From contig JAWLFJ010000002.1 in NCBI GenBank assembly GCA_041685625.1, positions 1 through 64,000 of the forward strand: DNA of 64,000 nt, written 5' to 3'. Below are positions 42,936 to 50,335 of the stretch, in pieces (position 1 is the stretch's first letter; every line of letters begins with the position of its first letter). A model generated the notes under the pieces. That model had not been told where the DNA came from. It worked only from the letters and a program-made list of their open reading frames with translations, and made no database searches. The stretch comes from Albimonas sp041685625. Its GTDB lineage: Bacteria > Pseudomonadota > Alphaproteobacteria > Rhodobacterales > Rhodobacteraceae. A program made the translations under genes and the position numbers.

Positions 42936-43088
42936 GCCTTCGCTCCTCTCTCAGTCTCTCGTTTCTTCGCGCCGTGTGAAGAACGCGATCTTGCGTCATC
43001 GCCGCGGAGGCGGCCCCGGCGCGTCGGCGCCGCCTTCGGATCGGGTCGGTCGGTGTTCGGGTATCGTTCTCCGGTGTCCCGCGCCGCG

Positions 43089-43427
43089 TCAGAGGGCCTC
43101 GGGGCCCTCCTCGCCGGTGCGGATGCGGATCGCCTGCTCGACGTTGGTGACGAAGATCTTGCCGTCGCCGATCTTGCCGGTGCGCGCCGCCGCGACGATC
43201 GCCTCGACCGCGCGCTCGACCATGTCGTCGTCGACCACGACCTCGAGCTTCATCTTGGGCAGGAAGTCCACCACGTATTCCGCCCCGCGATAGAGCTCGG
43301 TGTGGCCCTTCTGGCGGCCGAAGCCCTTCGCCTCGATGACGCTCAGGCCCTGCACCCCGATCTCCTGGAGCGCCTCCTTCACCTCGTCGAGCTTGAACGG
43401 CTTGATGACGGCCTCGATCTTCCTCAT
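43089..43427 (-). CDS. glnB: nitrogen regulatory protein P-II
   Basis: GlnB (112 residues) is the trimeric PII signal protein that reports 2-oxoglutarate, ATP and glutamine status. Y51, the uridylylation site, lies in the T-loop RGAEYVVDF. The B-loop TGKIGDGKIFV and C-terminal signature fit. The ATG at 43427 (MRKIEAVIKPF) has GGGAG upstream and is preferred over a start 24 bases earlier. A sigma-54-type promoter lies about 63 bases upstream. PII would signal glnA adenylylation and NtrB. Confidence 0.96.
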   Translation of the reverse strand: MRKIEAVIKPFKLDEVKEALQEIGVQGLSVIEAKGFGRQKGHTELYRGAEYVVDFLPKMKLEVVVDDDMVERAVEAIVAAARTGKIGDGKIFVTNVEQAIRIRTGEEGPEAL

Positions 43428-43489
43428 TGCGGCACTCCCGGAGCTCCCCACACGCGGCGCGGCGGTCGCGTCGGCCGCCGCGCTCGGTT

Positions 43490-43507
43490 ATGCAGGGGCC
43501 ATGCCAA
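43490..43507 (-). promoter_or_regulatory. sigma-54 (-24/-12) promoter of glnBA
   Basis: Read on the minus strand this is TTGGCATGGCCCCTGCAT. The GG and GC doublets are separated by exactly ten bases, as in the -24/-12 consensus TGGCAC-N5-TTGCA. It sits about 63 bases before the glnB ATG. I saw no clear NtrC dyad within 100 bases upstream. Confidence 0.75.
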
Positions 43508-43639
43508 GCACCTCGCGCGGGGGAGCGCAATGGCGGCCGGGAGGCGGCGCGGACAATCGGTTCGGGGTGAGGCGGATTTGCCCAATCCTTGTGCAGATTG
43601 CCCGATCGGCAGGCGAAACGCGGACGGGAGGGCCCGGCG

Positions 43640-45118
43640 ATGGAGATTCTCACCCCCGAGCAGATGGCCGCGGTGGAGCGGCGCGCGATCGAGGCGGGCG
43701 AGGTCACCGGGCGCGCGCTGATGGCGCGGGCCGGCGCCGGGATCCTCGAGGCGCTGGACGCGGCGCGGCCTGGCCTCGCGCCCGGCGCGGCGGCGGTGTT
43801 CGCGGGGCCGGGGAACAACGGCGGCGACGGCTTCGAGACGGCGCGGCGGCTGAAGGAGCGCGGCTGGCGGGTGCGGGTGCTCGAGCTCGGCGATCCCGCC
43901 AGGCGCTCCGGCGACGACGCGGCGGCGCGGGCGGACTGGATCGAGGCCGGGGGCGAGGCGGAGCCGTGGCAGGCCGGGGCGCTGGCGGGGGCGACGCCGG
44001 ACCTCTTCGTCGACGCGCTGTTCGGCGGCGGTCTGGCGCGGCCCGTCGGGCGCGAGCTGCGCGACCTCGGCGAGGGGTTCGCGCCGGGCGCGGTGCTGGC
44101 GGTCGACCTGCCGAGCGGGGTGCACGGCGCGGACGGGCGCGACATGGGGCTGGTGCGCGCCGCCGACGTGACCGTGACCTTCCACCGCGAGCGTCTGGGG
44201 CACCATCTGGGCGCGGGACCCGCGGCCACGGGTCGGCTGCATGTCGCGGACATCGGCCTCGTCGGCTGCGAGGGTGCGGGCGAGACGGTGCGGCGGATCG
44301 GGCGGCCGGACGCCGCCGCGCTCGGCAAGGCGCCGGAGGCGCACAAGTACGGCCACGGTCACGCGCTGATCCTCGGCGGCGGCGTCGGGCGCGGCGGCGC
44401 GGCGCGGATGGCGGCGCGCGGCGCGCTGCGGATCGGCGCGGGGCTGGCGACGGTGGGGGTGCCGCCTCCGGCGCTGCAGGAGAACGCCTCGGCGCTCGAC
44501 GCGGTGATGCTGCGCGCGGTGAAGGACGCGGCCGCGCTGGAGGCGATGCTGGAGGATCCGCGGCTCTCGGCGCTCGCGCTCGGCCCCGGGCACGGGATCG
44601 ACCACCGGACGCGGGCGATGGCGGAGGTCGCGCTCGCCTCGAACCGGGCGCTGGTGCTGGACGCGGACGCGCTGACGGTGCTGGGCGAGGACGTCGCGCG
44701 GCTGGCGCGGCCGGGGCTGGTGCTGACGCCGCATCCGGGGGAGTTCGCGCGGCTGTTCCCCGACCTCGCCGAGGACGAGGGCGATCCGGTCTCCCGCGCG
44801 CGGGCGGCGGCGGGGCGGCTGGGCGGCGCGGTGCTGGTGCTGAAGGGGCCGGCGACGGTGGTGGCTTCGGCCGGCGCGGGGGTGGCGCTGCGCTCGGGCC
44901 TCCGGGCGGAGGCGGCGCCGTGGCTCGCCACCGCCGGGGCCGGTGACGTGCTGACGGGGATGATCGCGGGGCTGCTGGCGCGGGGGCGGCCGGCCTTCGA
45001 CGCGGCCTCGGAGGCGGTGTGGCTGCACGCCGAGGCGGGACGTCGGCTCGGCCCCGGGCTGATCGCGGAGGATCTGCCGGAGGCGCTGCCGGGGCTGCTG
45101 CGCGCGCTCGGCGCCTGA
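43640..45118 (+). CDS. nnr: bifunctional NAD(P)H-hydrate epimerase/dehydratase
   Basis: A 492-residue fusion of the YjeF_N epimerase domain (about 1-210; FAGPGNNGGDGFETARRL, VDALFGGGL, VDLPSGVHG) and the ribokinase-like ADP-dependent NAD(P)HX dehydratase (about 225-490; TPHPGEFARLF, LVLKGPATVV, TAGAGDVLTGMIAGL). It repairs hydrated NADH and NADPH. The ATG at 43640 has GGGAGG upstream. It is divergent from glnB across a 212-base spacer containing a palindrome GGATT-TGCCC-AATCC at 43574-43588. Confidence 0.95.
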   Translation: MEILTPEQMAAVERRAIEAGEVTGRALMARAGAGILEALDAARPGLAPGAAAVFAGPGNNGGDGFETARRLKERGWRVRVLELGDPARRSGDDAAARADWIEAGGEAEPWQAGALAGATPDLFVDALFGGGLARPVGRELRDLGEGFAPGAVLAVDLPSGVHGADGRDMGLVRAADVTVTFHRERLGHHLGAGPAATGRLHVADIGLVGCEGAGETVRRIGRPDAAALGKAPEAHKYGHGHALILGGGVGRGGAARMAARGALRIGAGLATVGVPPPALQENASALDAVMLRAVKDAAALEAMLEDPRLSALALGPGHGIDHRTRAMAEVALASNRALVLDADALTVLGEDVARLARPGLVLTPHPGEFARLFPDLAEDEGDPVSRARAAAGRLGGAVLVLKGPATVVASAGAGVALRSGLRAEAAPWLATAGAGDVLTGMIAGLLARGRPAFDAASEAVWLHAEAGRRLGPGLIAEDLPEALPGLLRALGA

Positions 45119-45135
45119 GCGGCCGGGGCGGGCGG

Positions 45136-46278
45136 CTATTCGGCGGCGGTGCGCGTAGGCTTGGGCCGGTCCGCTCCCACGGTGCGGTGCACGCGGGGTT
45201 CGGGCAGTCCGTCGCGCGAGAGGATCACCGCGATCGGGCGCAGTTTCGGCGAGCGGCTGCAGACGATCATCGCGGCGACCATGATCGGCACCGACAGGAA
45301 CATGCCCGCCACGCCCCAGAGCGCGCCCCAGAAGGCCAGCGAGAACAGGATGCCGAGCGTCGAGAGGCGCAGGGTGCGGCCGGTGAGGTAGGGGTCGAGC
45401 ACGTTGCCGCATCCGAACTGGATCGCCGAGATCACGGCGACGAAGGCGAGGGTGCTGCCGGAATCCTCGAACTGGACGTGCGCGACGAGGCCGGCGAGCA
45501 GCGTCGCCGCGATCGAGCCGAGATTGGGCAGGTAGTTCAGCAGGAAGGTGACGAGCGCGAGCGCCCCGGCGAGGCTCAGTCCGAAGGCGTGCGACGCGGC
45601 GAAGACGAGCGCGCCGGTGAGGGCGCTGACCGCGGTCTTGACCAGGAGGTAGTGGTTCACCTGGTGCATGATGGAGCCGATCACCGCGCGTGCCTCGGCG
45701 GCGCGGGCGCGGTCGCCGAACAGGCCGCGCAGCTTGGCCTCGTAGCTGATCCGCTCGCCGAACATGAAGGCGACGAAGAGGATCACCAGCACCGCGCCCT
45801 GCATCAGGTCGCCGGCTTCCGAGGCGAGGCGGGTGAAGGCCCCGGTGAGGTCGAGGCTGCGCATCGCCTGGAGCACGGCCTCCTCGATCTCGGGCCCGGC
45901 CCAGCGGAAGAGGTCGGCCGTCGCCTCCGGCGTGCGGGCGGCGTAGGCGAGGGTGACGCCGAGCACCTCGTTGATCTGGGCGAGGATCAGCGAGGTCAGG
46001 GTGAACAGCACGAGGGCGATGAGCGCGAGGGACACGAGGCTCGCGAGCCATTGCGGGACGTGCAGGCGCCCGATCCGCAGCCGGGCCACGGCGGCGATGG
46101 CGTCGCTGGCGAGGCTGAACAGGATGGTGGCGACGACGAGCGCCGAGAGTATGAAGCTCGCCTCGCGCAGCAGGACGAGCACGACGCCGACGGCGATGAT
46201 CATGAGCGCGCCGGTGCGCAGCCGCGCGCCGCGCAGGGCGGCGTCGGCGAGTTCGGCGTGGCGGTCGGCGTCCTGCAT
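45136..46278 (-). CDS. AI-2E family transporter (PerM-like)
   Basis: A 380-residue membrane protein of the AI-2E/PerM family with about eight helices. Examples are LMIIAVGVVLVLLREASFIL, ALVVATILFSLASDAIA, LVSLALIALVLFTLTSLIL and ALALVTFLLNYLPNLGSIAA. The last contains the family motif LNYLPNLG, and the conserved AFWGALWGVAGMFLSVPIM lies near the end. Family roles include signal or sodium/proton export, and no substrate can be named. It converges with the nnr gene, with 17 bases between the stops. Confidence 0.88.
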   Translation of the reverse strand: MQDADRHAELADAALRGARLRTGALMIIAVGVVLVLLREASFILSALVVATILFSLASDAIAAVARLRIGRLHVPQWLASLVSLALIALVLFTLTSLILAQINEVLGVTLAYAARTPEATADLFRWAGPEIEEAVLQAMRSLDLTGAFTRLASEAGDLMQGAVLVILFVAFMFGERISYEAKLRGLFGDRARAAEARAVIGSIMHQVNHYLLVKTAVSALTGALVFAASHAFGLSLAGALALVTFLLNYLPNLGSIAATLLAGLVAHVQFEDSGSTLAFVAVISAIQFGCGNVLDPYLTGRTLRLSTLGILFSLAFWGALWGVAGMFLSVPIMVAAMIVCSRSPKLRPIAVILSRDGLPEPRVHRTVGADRPKPTRTAAE

Positions 46279-46445
46279 GCGGGGTTCCGTAGCGTCGGGG
46301 CGGGGGGGTCCGCCGATGCGCAAGGTCTGCGCGGCGCGGCCCGGTTTCAAGGCCGAACCGGCGCGCAATTTCGACTCGCGCCGCCCCGGAGAGCCTGTTA
46401 GGTCCGTCGCGATCCGCGCCGGGGGTGTCTTCGGCGGCGGGCGCC

Positions 46446-46530
46446 GCGGGCGTGGTGGAACTGGCAGACACGCGAGATTTAGGTTCTCGTGCCGCAAGGC
46501 GTGGGGGTTCAAGTCCCTCCGCCCGCACCA
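46446..46530 (+). tRNA. tRNA-Leu (TAG)
   Basis: An 85-base class II tRNA with a 7-base acceptor stem (GCGGGCG/CGCCCGC), a variable arm, TTC arm GGGTTCAAGTCCC-type and encoded CCA. The anticodon stem CGAGA/TCTCG encloses loop TTTAGGT, giving anticodon TAG for leucine CTA codons. It stands upstream of tig. Confidence 0.95.
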
Positions 46531-46577
46531 GGAGCCGGCCGGCGGACGCTGACAGGACAGAGGACCGGGGAAACCGA

Positions 46578-47909
46578 ATGCAGGTCGTGGAGACGAAGTC
46601 CGAGGGTCTCGAGCGCGCCTATGCGCTGACCCTTCCGGCCGAGGCGCTGGCTGAGAAGATCAACGCCAAGCTCGAGGCCGCGCGCGCGGACGTCCAGATG
46701 AAGGGCTTCCGGAAGGGCAAGGCGCCGCTGCCGCTGCTCAAGAAGATGTTCGGCAAGTCGATCCTCGGCGAGGTGGTCCAGGAGAGCGTCGACGGCGCGG
46801 TCCGCAAGCACTTCGAGGACACCGGCGACCGCCCGGCGCTGCAGCCGGAGGTGAAGATCGCCAACGAGGAGATCGACGAGTCCGAGGACCTGAAGATCGA
46901 GATCAGCTACGAGAAGCTGCCGGAGGTGCCGGAGGCGGACGTCTCGTCGGTCAGGATCGAACGCCCGGTGGTCGAGGTCGAGGATGACGCGGTCGAGGAG
47001 GCGCTCGGCAACCTCGCCGAGAACGCGCAGGACTTCGAGACGAAGGAGGGTCCGGCCGAGGAGGGCGACCAGATCGTCGTCGACTTCGTCGGCAAGCTGG
47101 AGGGCGAGCCCTTCGAGGGCGGCGCGGCGGACGACTTCCCGCTGGTGATCGGCTCGGGCCAGTTCATCCCGGGCTTCGAGCCGCAGCTCGTCGGGCTTTC
47201 GGCCGGCGACGAGAAGGCGCTCGAGGTGGACTTCCCCGAGGACTACCAGGCCGAGCAGCTCGCCGGGAAGGCGGCGGTGTTCGACGTGACGGTCAAGGAG
47301 GTCCGCAAGCCGAAGCCCGCCGAGATCGACGACGCGCTGGCGCAGCGCTACGGGGCGGAGGATCTCGAGTCGCTCAAGGGTCAGATCCGCGAGCGGCTGG
47401 CCGAGGAGTATCGCTCGGCCGCGCGGCAGGTGGCCAAGCGCCGGCTGCTCGACGCGATCGACGAGCTGGTGAGCTTCGAGCTGCCGCCGACGCTGGTCGA
47501 CGTCGAGGCCAAGCAGATCGCGCACCAGATGTGGCATGAGGAGAACCCCGAGCATCAGGGTCACGACCACCCCGAGATCGAGCCGACGGAGGAGCAGGTG
47601 AAGCTCGCCGAGCGGCGGGTGCGGCTGGGGCTGTTCCTGGCGGAGGTCGGCTCGCGCAACGACATCGCGGTGACGGATCAGGAGATCAACCAGTCGATCG
47701 TGTCGCGGGCGCGGCAGATGGGCGTGCCCGAGAAGGCGTTCTTCGACTACGTCCGCCAGAACGAAGGCGCGCTGCAGCAGATCCGCGCGCCGATCTTCGA
47801 GGAGAAGGTGGTCGACTACCTGCTCGAACTCGCCCAGGTCGAGGACAAGCCGATGACCAAGGACGGGCTGCAGGCCGAGCTCGAGGCGATGGACGAGGCC
47901 CCGGGCTGA
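46578..47909 (+). CDS. tig: trigger factor
   Basis: Trigger factor (443 residues) binds the ribosome exit tunnel and folds nascent chains. The ribosome-binding signature lies in QMKGFRKGKAPLPLLKKMFG. The FKBP-type prolyl isomerase domain (about 150-245) has EEGDQIVVDFVGKLEGEPFEGG and IPGFEPQLVGLSAGDE, and the helical C-terminal domain follows. The start follows GGGGAAACC. It heads the tig-clpP-clpX-lon series; clpP follows about 184 bases later. Confidence 0.96.
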   Translation: MQVVETKSEGLERAYALTLPAEALAEKINAKLEAARADVQMKGFRKGKAPLPLLKKMFGKSILGEVVQESVDGAVRKHFEDTGDRPALQPEVKIANEEIDESEDLKIEISYEKLPEVPEADVSSVRIERPVVEVEDDAVEEALGNLAENAQDFETKEGPAEEGDQIVVDFVGKLEGEPFEGGAADDFPLVIGSGQFIPGFEPQLVGLSAGDEKALEVDFPEDYQAEQLAGKAAVFDVTVKEVRKPKPAEIDDALAQRYGAEDLESLKGQIRERLAEEYRSAARQVAKRRLLDAIDELVSFELPPTLVDVEAKQIAHQMWHEENPEHQGHDHPEIEPTEEQVKLAERRVRLGLFLAEVGSRNDIAVTDQEINQSIVSRARQMGVPEKAFFDYVRQNEGALQQIRAPIFEEKVVDYLLELAQVEDKPMTKDGLQAELEAMDEAPG

Positions 47910-47931
47910 CGCCGACCGCTTCGCGACGACG

Positions 47932-47957
47932 CGGCCCGCCCGGCGACGGGCGGGCCG
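47932..47957 (+). terminator. hairpin after tig
   Basis: A 10-base stem, CGGCCCGCCC with GGGCGGGCCG, surrounds a six-base loop about 22 bases after the tig stop. No T-run follows, so it may be a partial terminator or mRNA-stabilising hairpin before clpP. Confidence 0.5.
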
Positions 47958-48018
47958 TCGTGGTTCCGGGGCCGCGTGCCGGGCGGGCCGCGGCGGGGCG
48001 CTGCGTCGTCCGGGCGCC

Positions 48019-48046
48019 CTTGAAGGCGCGCGGTGCAGGTCATAGG
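48019..48046 (+). promoter_or_regulatory. candidate RpoH-type promoter of clpP
   Basis: CTTG at 48019 is followed, 17 bases later, by TCATAGG. This resembles the alphaproteobacterial heat-shock pattern CTTG-N17-CYTATNT. It lies about 50 bases before the clpP ATG. The -10 part is imperfect, so this is a weak call. Confidence 0.4.
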
Positions 48047-48093
48047 ACAGACGCGACAGGCTAGACCCGCCGGACCGGAACGAGGCCCCCGAC

Positions 48094-48732
48094 ATGCGCG
48101 ATCGCGACCCCGCCGAGCACTACATGAACACCCTCGTGCCCATGGTGGTCGAGCAGACCGCGCGGGGCGAGCGCGCCTACGACATCTTCTCGCGCCTGCT
48201 GAAGGAGCGGATCATCTTCGTCTCCGGCCCGGTGCACGACGGGATGTCGACGCTGATCGTGGCGCAGCTGCTGTTCCTCGAGGCGGAGAACCCCAAGAAG
48301 GAGATCGCGATGTACATCAACTCCCCCGGGGGAGTGGTGACGTCCGGCCTCTCGATCTACGACACGATGCAGTACATCCGCCCGTCGGTCTCGACGCTCT
48401 GCGTCGGGCAGGCCGCCTCGATGGGCTCGCTGCTGCTCGCCGCGGGCAAGAAGGACATGCGCTTCTCGCTGCCCAACAGCCGGATCATGGTGCACCAGCC
48501 CTCCGGCGGTTATCAGGGCCAGGCGACTGACATCATGATCCACGCGCGCGAGACCGAGGCGCTGAAGCGCCGGCTCAACGAGATCTACGTCGAGCACACC
48601 GGGCAGGACTACGACACCGTGGAGGCTGCGCTGGAGCGCGACAACTTCATGAATCCGCAGAAAGCCAAGGAATGGGGCCTGATCGACGACATCGTCGCCC
48701 GGCGCGAGGCCGCCGAAGAGTCGGGCGGCTGA
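48094..48732 (+). CDS. clpP: ATP-dependent Clp protease proteolytic subunit
   Basis: ClpP (212 residues) forms tetradecameric chambers fed by ClpX or ClpA. The triad is S109 (GQAASMGSL), H134 (MVHQPSGG) and D183 (ERDNFM). The YINSPGG oxyanion strand is conserved. A later start at residue 11 (MNTLVPMVVEQT) is possible; the first ATG gives a usual length. clpX follows 175 bases later. Probably heat- and stress-induced through the upstream candidate promoter. Confidence 0.97.
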   Translation: MRDRDPAEHYMNTLVPMVVEQTARGERAYDIFSRLLKERIIFVSGPVHDGMSTLIVAQLLFLEAENPKKEIAMYINSPGGVVTSGLSIYDTMQYIRPSVSTLCVGQAASMGSLLLAAGKKDMRFSLPNSRIMVHQPSGGYQGQATDIMIHARETEALKRRLNEIYVEHTGQDYDTVEAALERDNFMNPQKAKEWGLIDDIVARREAAEESGG

Positions 48733-48906
48733 GGCCGCGCCGGGCGGCGCCCGGTCCCGATGCGCGGGAGGGCTTCGCCCTTGCGCCGCGGGCGACGATC
48801 TGCACGAATGAAAGGCGGACGCGGATTCGGCGTCCAAGCGTGAGGTTTCGTTAAGGAGCGGGCCTCCAGGCTGACCGAACCGCGCCGACCGCGGCGGGAG
48901 ACATTC

Positions 48907-50181
48907 ATGACGAAGCCGACCGGACAGGACACCAAGAACACGCTCTACTGCTCGTTCTGCGGCAAGAGCCAGCACGAGGTCCGGAAGCTGATCGCCGGAC
49001 CGACGGTGTTCATCTGCGACGAATGCGTCGAGCTGTGCATGGACATCATCCGCGAGGAGACGAAGACCTCGCTGGTGAAGTCCTCCGACGGCGTGCCGAC
49101 GCCGCAGGAGATCTGCCAGGTGCTCGACGACTACGTGATCGGCCAGATGACGGCCAAGCGCGTGCTGTCGGTGGCCGTGCACAACCACTACAAGCGTCTG
49201 AACCACGCGGCCAAGCAGGCCGACGTGGAACTCGCGAAGTCGAACATCCTGCTGATCGGCCCGACCGGCTGCGGCAAGACGCTGCTGGCTCAGACGCTGG
49301 CGCGCATCCTCGACGTGCCCTTCACCATGGCCGACGCCACCACGCTGACCGAGGCGGGCTATGTCGGCGAGGACGTCGAGAACATCATCCTCAAGCTGCT
49401 TCAGGCCGCCGACTACAACGTCGAGCGGGCGCAGCGCGGCATCGTCTACATCGACGAGGTCGACAAGATCAGCCGCAAGTCGGACAACCCCTCGATCACC
49501 CGCGACGTCTCGGGCGAGGGCGTGCAGCAGGCGCTGCTGAAGATCATGGAGGGCACCGTCGCCTCCGTGCCGCCGCAGGGCGGGCGCAAGCATCCGCAGC
49601 AGGAGTTCCTGCAGGTCGACACCACCAACATCCTCTTCATCTGCGGCGGGGCCTTCGCGGGGCTCGACCGGATCATCCGCCAGCGCGGCAAGGGGTCCGC
49701 CATGGGCTTCGGGGCCGAGGTGCGCTCGGACGACGAGCGGCGCATCGGCGACGTGCTGGAGGCGCTGGAGCCGGAGGACCTGCTGAAGTTCGGCCTGATC
49801 CCGGAGTTCGTCGGACGCCTGCCGGTGATCGCGACGTTGCGCGATCTCGACGAGGAGGCGCTGGTGGAGATCCTGTCGGCGCCGAAGAACGCGCTGGTCA
49901 AGCAGTACCAGCGGCTGTTCGAGATGGAGGACGTGAAGCTGGTCTTCACCGAGGACGCGCTGCGCGAGGTCGCCAGGAAGGCGATCGAACGCAAGACCGG
50001 CGCGCGCGGCCTGCGCTCGATCCTCGAGGACGTGCTGCTCGACACCATGTTCGAGCTGCCCGGCTCGGAGGGCGTGGACGAGGTCGTGGTCAACGACGAC
50101 GTGGTGGCCGGGACGGCGAAGCCGCTCCTGATCTACGCGGAGAAGTCGGGCGACGCGGCCACGGGCTCCTCCGCCTCCTGA
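48907..50181 (+). CDS. clpX: Clp protease ATP-binding subunit ClpX
   Basis: ClpX (424 residues) is the AAA+ unfoldase that recognises tagged substrates and feeds ClpP. The N-terminal zinc domain has C15, C18, C37 and C40. Walker A is GPTGCGKT, and Walker B lies in GIVYIDEVDKI. The ClpP-docking loop reads AMGFGAE, where the usual first residue of the IGF motif is M rather than I, a mild variant. Co-directional with clpP and lon. Confidence 0.97.
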   Translation: MTKPTGQDTKNTLYCSFCGKSQHEVRKLIAGPTVFICDECVELCMDIIREETKTSLVKSSDGVPTPQEICQVLDDYVIGQMTAKRVLSVAVHNHYKRLNHAAKQADVELAKSNILLIGPTGCGKTLLAQTLARILDVPFTMADATTLTEAGYVGEDVENIILKLLQAADYNVERAQRGIVYIDEVDKISRKSDNPSITRDVSGEGVQQALLKIMEGTVASVPPQGGRKHPQQEFLQVDTTNILFICGGAFAGLDRIIRQRGKGSAMGFGAEVRSDDERRIGDVLEALEPEDLLKFGLIPEFVGRLPVIATLRDLDEEALVEILSAPKNALVKQYQRLFEMEDVKLVFTEDALREVARKAIERKTGARGLRSILEDVLLDTMFELPGSEGVDEVVVNDDVVAGTAKPLLIYAEKSGDAATGSSAS

Positions 50182-50203
50182 GCGGGCGCCTTCGGGCCGC
50201 GGG

Positions 50204-50230
50204 TTGAAACCCGCCGCGGCGCGATACATT
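50204..50230 (+). promoter_or_regulatory. candidate promoter of lon
   Basis: TTGAAA at 50204-50209 is followed by GATACATT at 50223-50230, an A/T-rich patch in the clpX-lon spacer. It could be a heat-shock or housekeeping promoter. Its -35 half overlaps a short hairpin (GCGGGTT-GA-AACCCGC, 50199-50214). A second hairpin, GCGGCCG/CGGCCGC, spans 50244-50262. Weak evidence. Confidence 0.4.
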
Positions 50231-50335
50231 TGGTGAACAAGACGCGGCCGAACCCCGGCCGCGACCCCTCTCCATCAGGGGGCGTCGCCGTCGCCGCTCG
50301 CCGGGACGCGTCGCCTCGCCGACGAGGATCTGCCC

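Noticed and set aside
50244..50262. Strong terminator between clpX and lon
   Set aside because: The 7-base hairpin has no T-run and lies downstream of the candidate lon promoter, so a terminator role is not supported.
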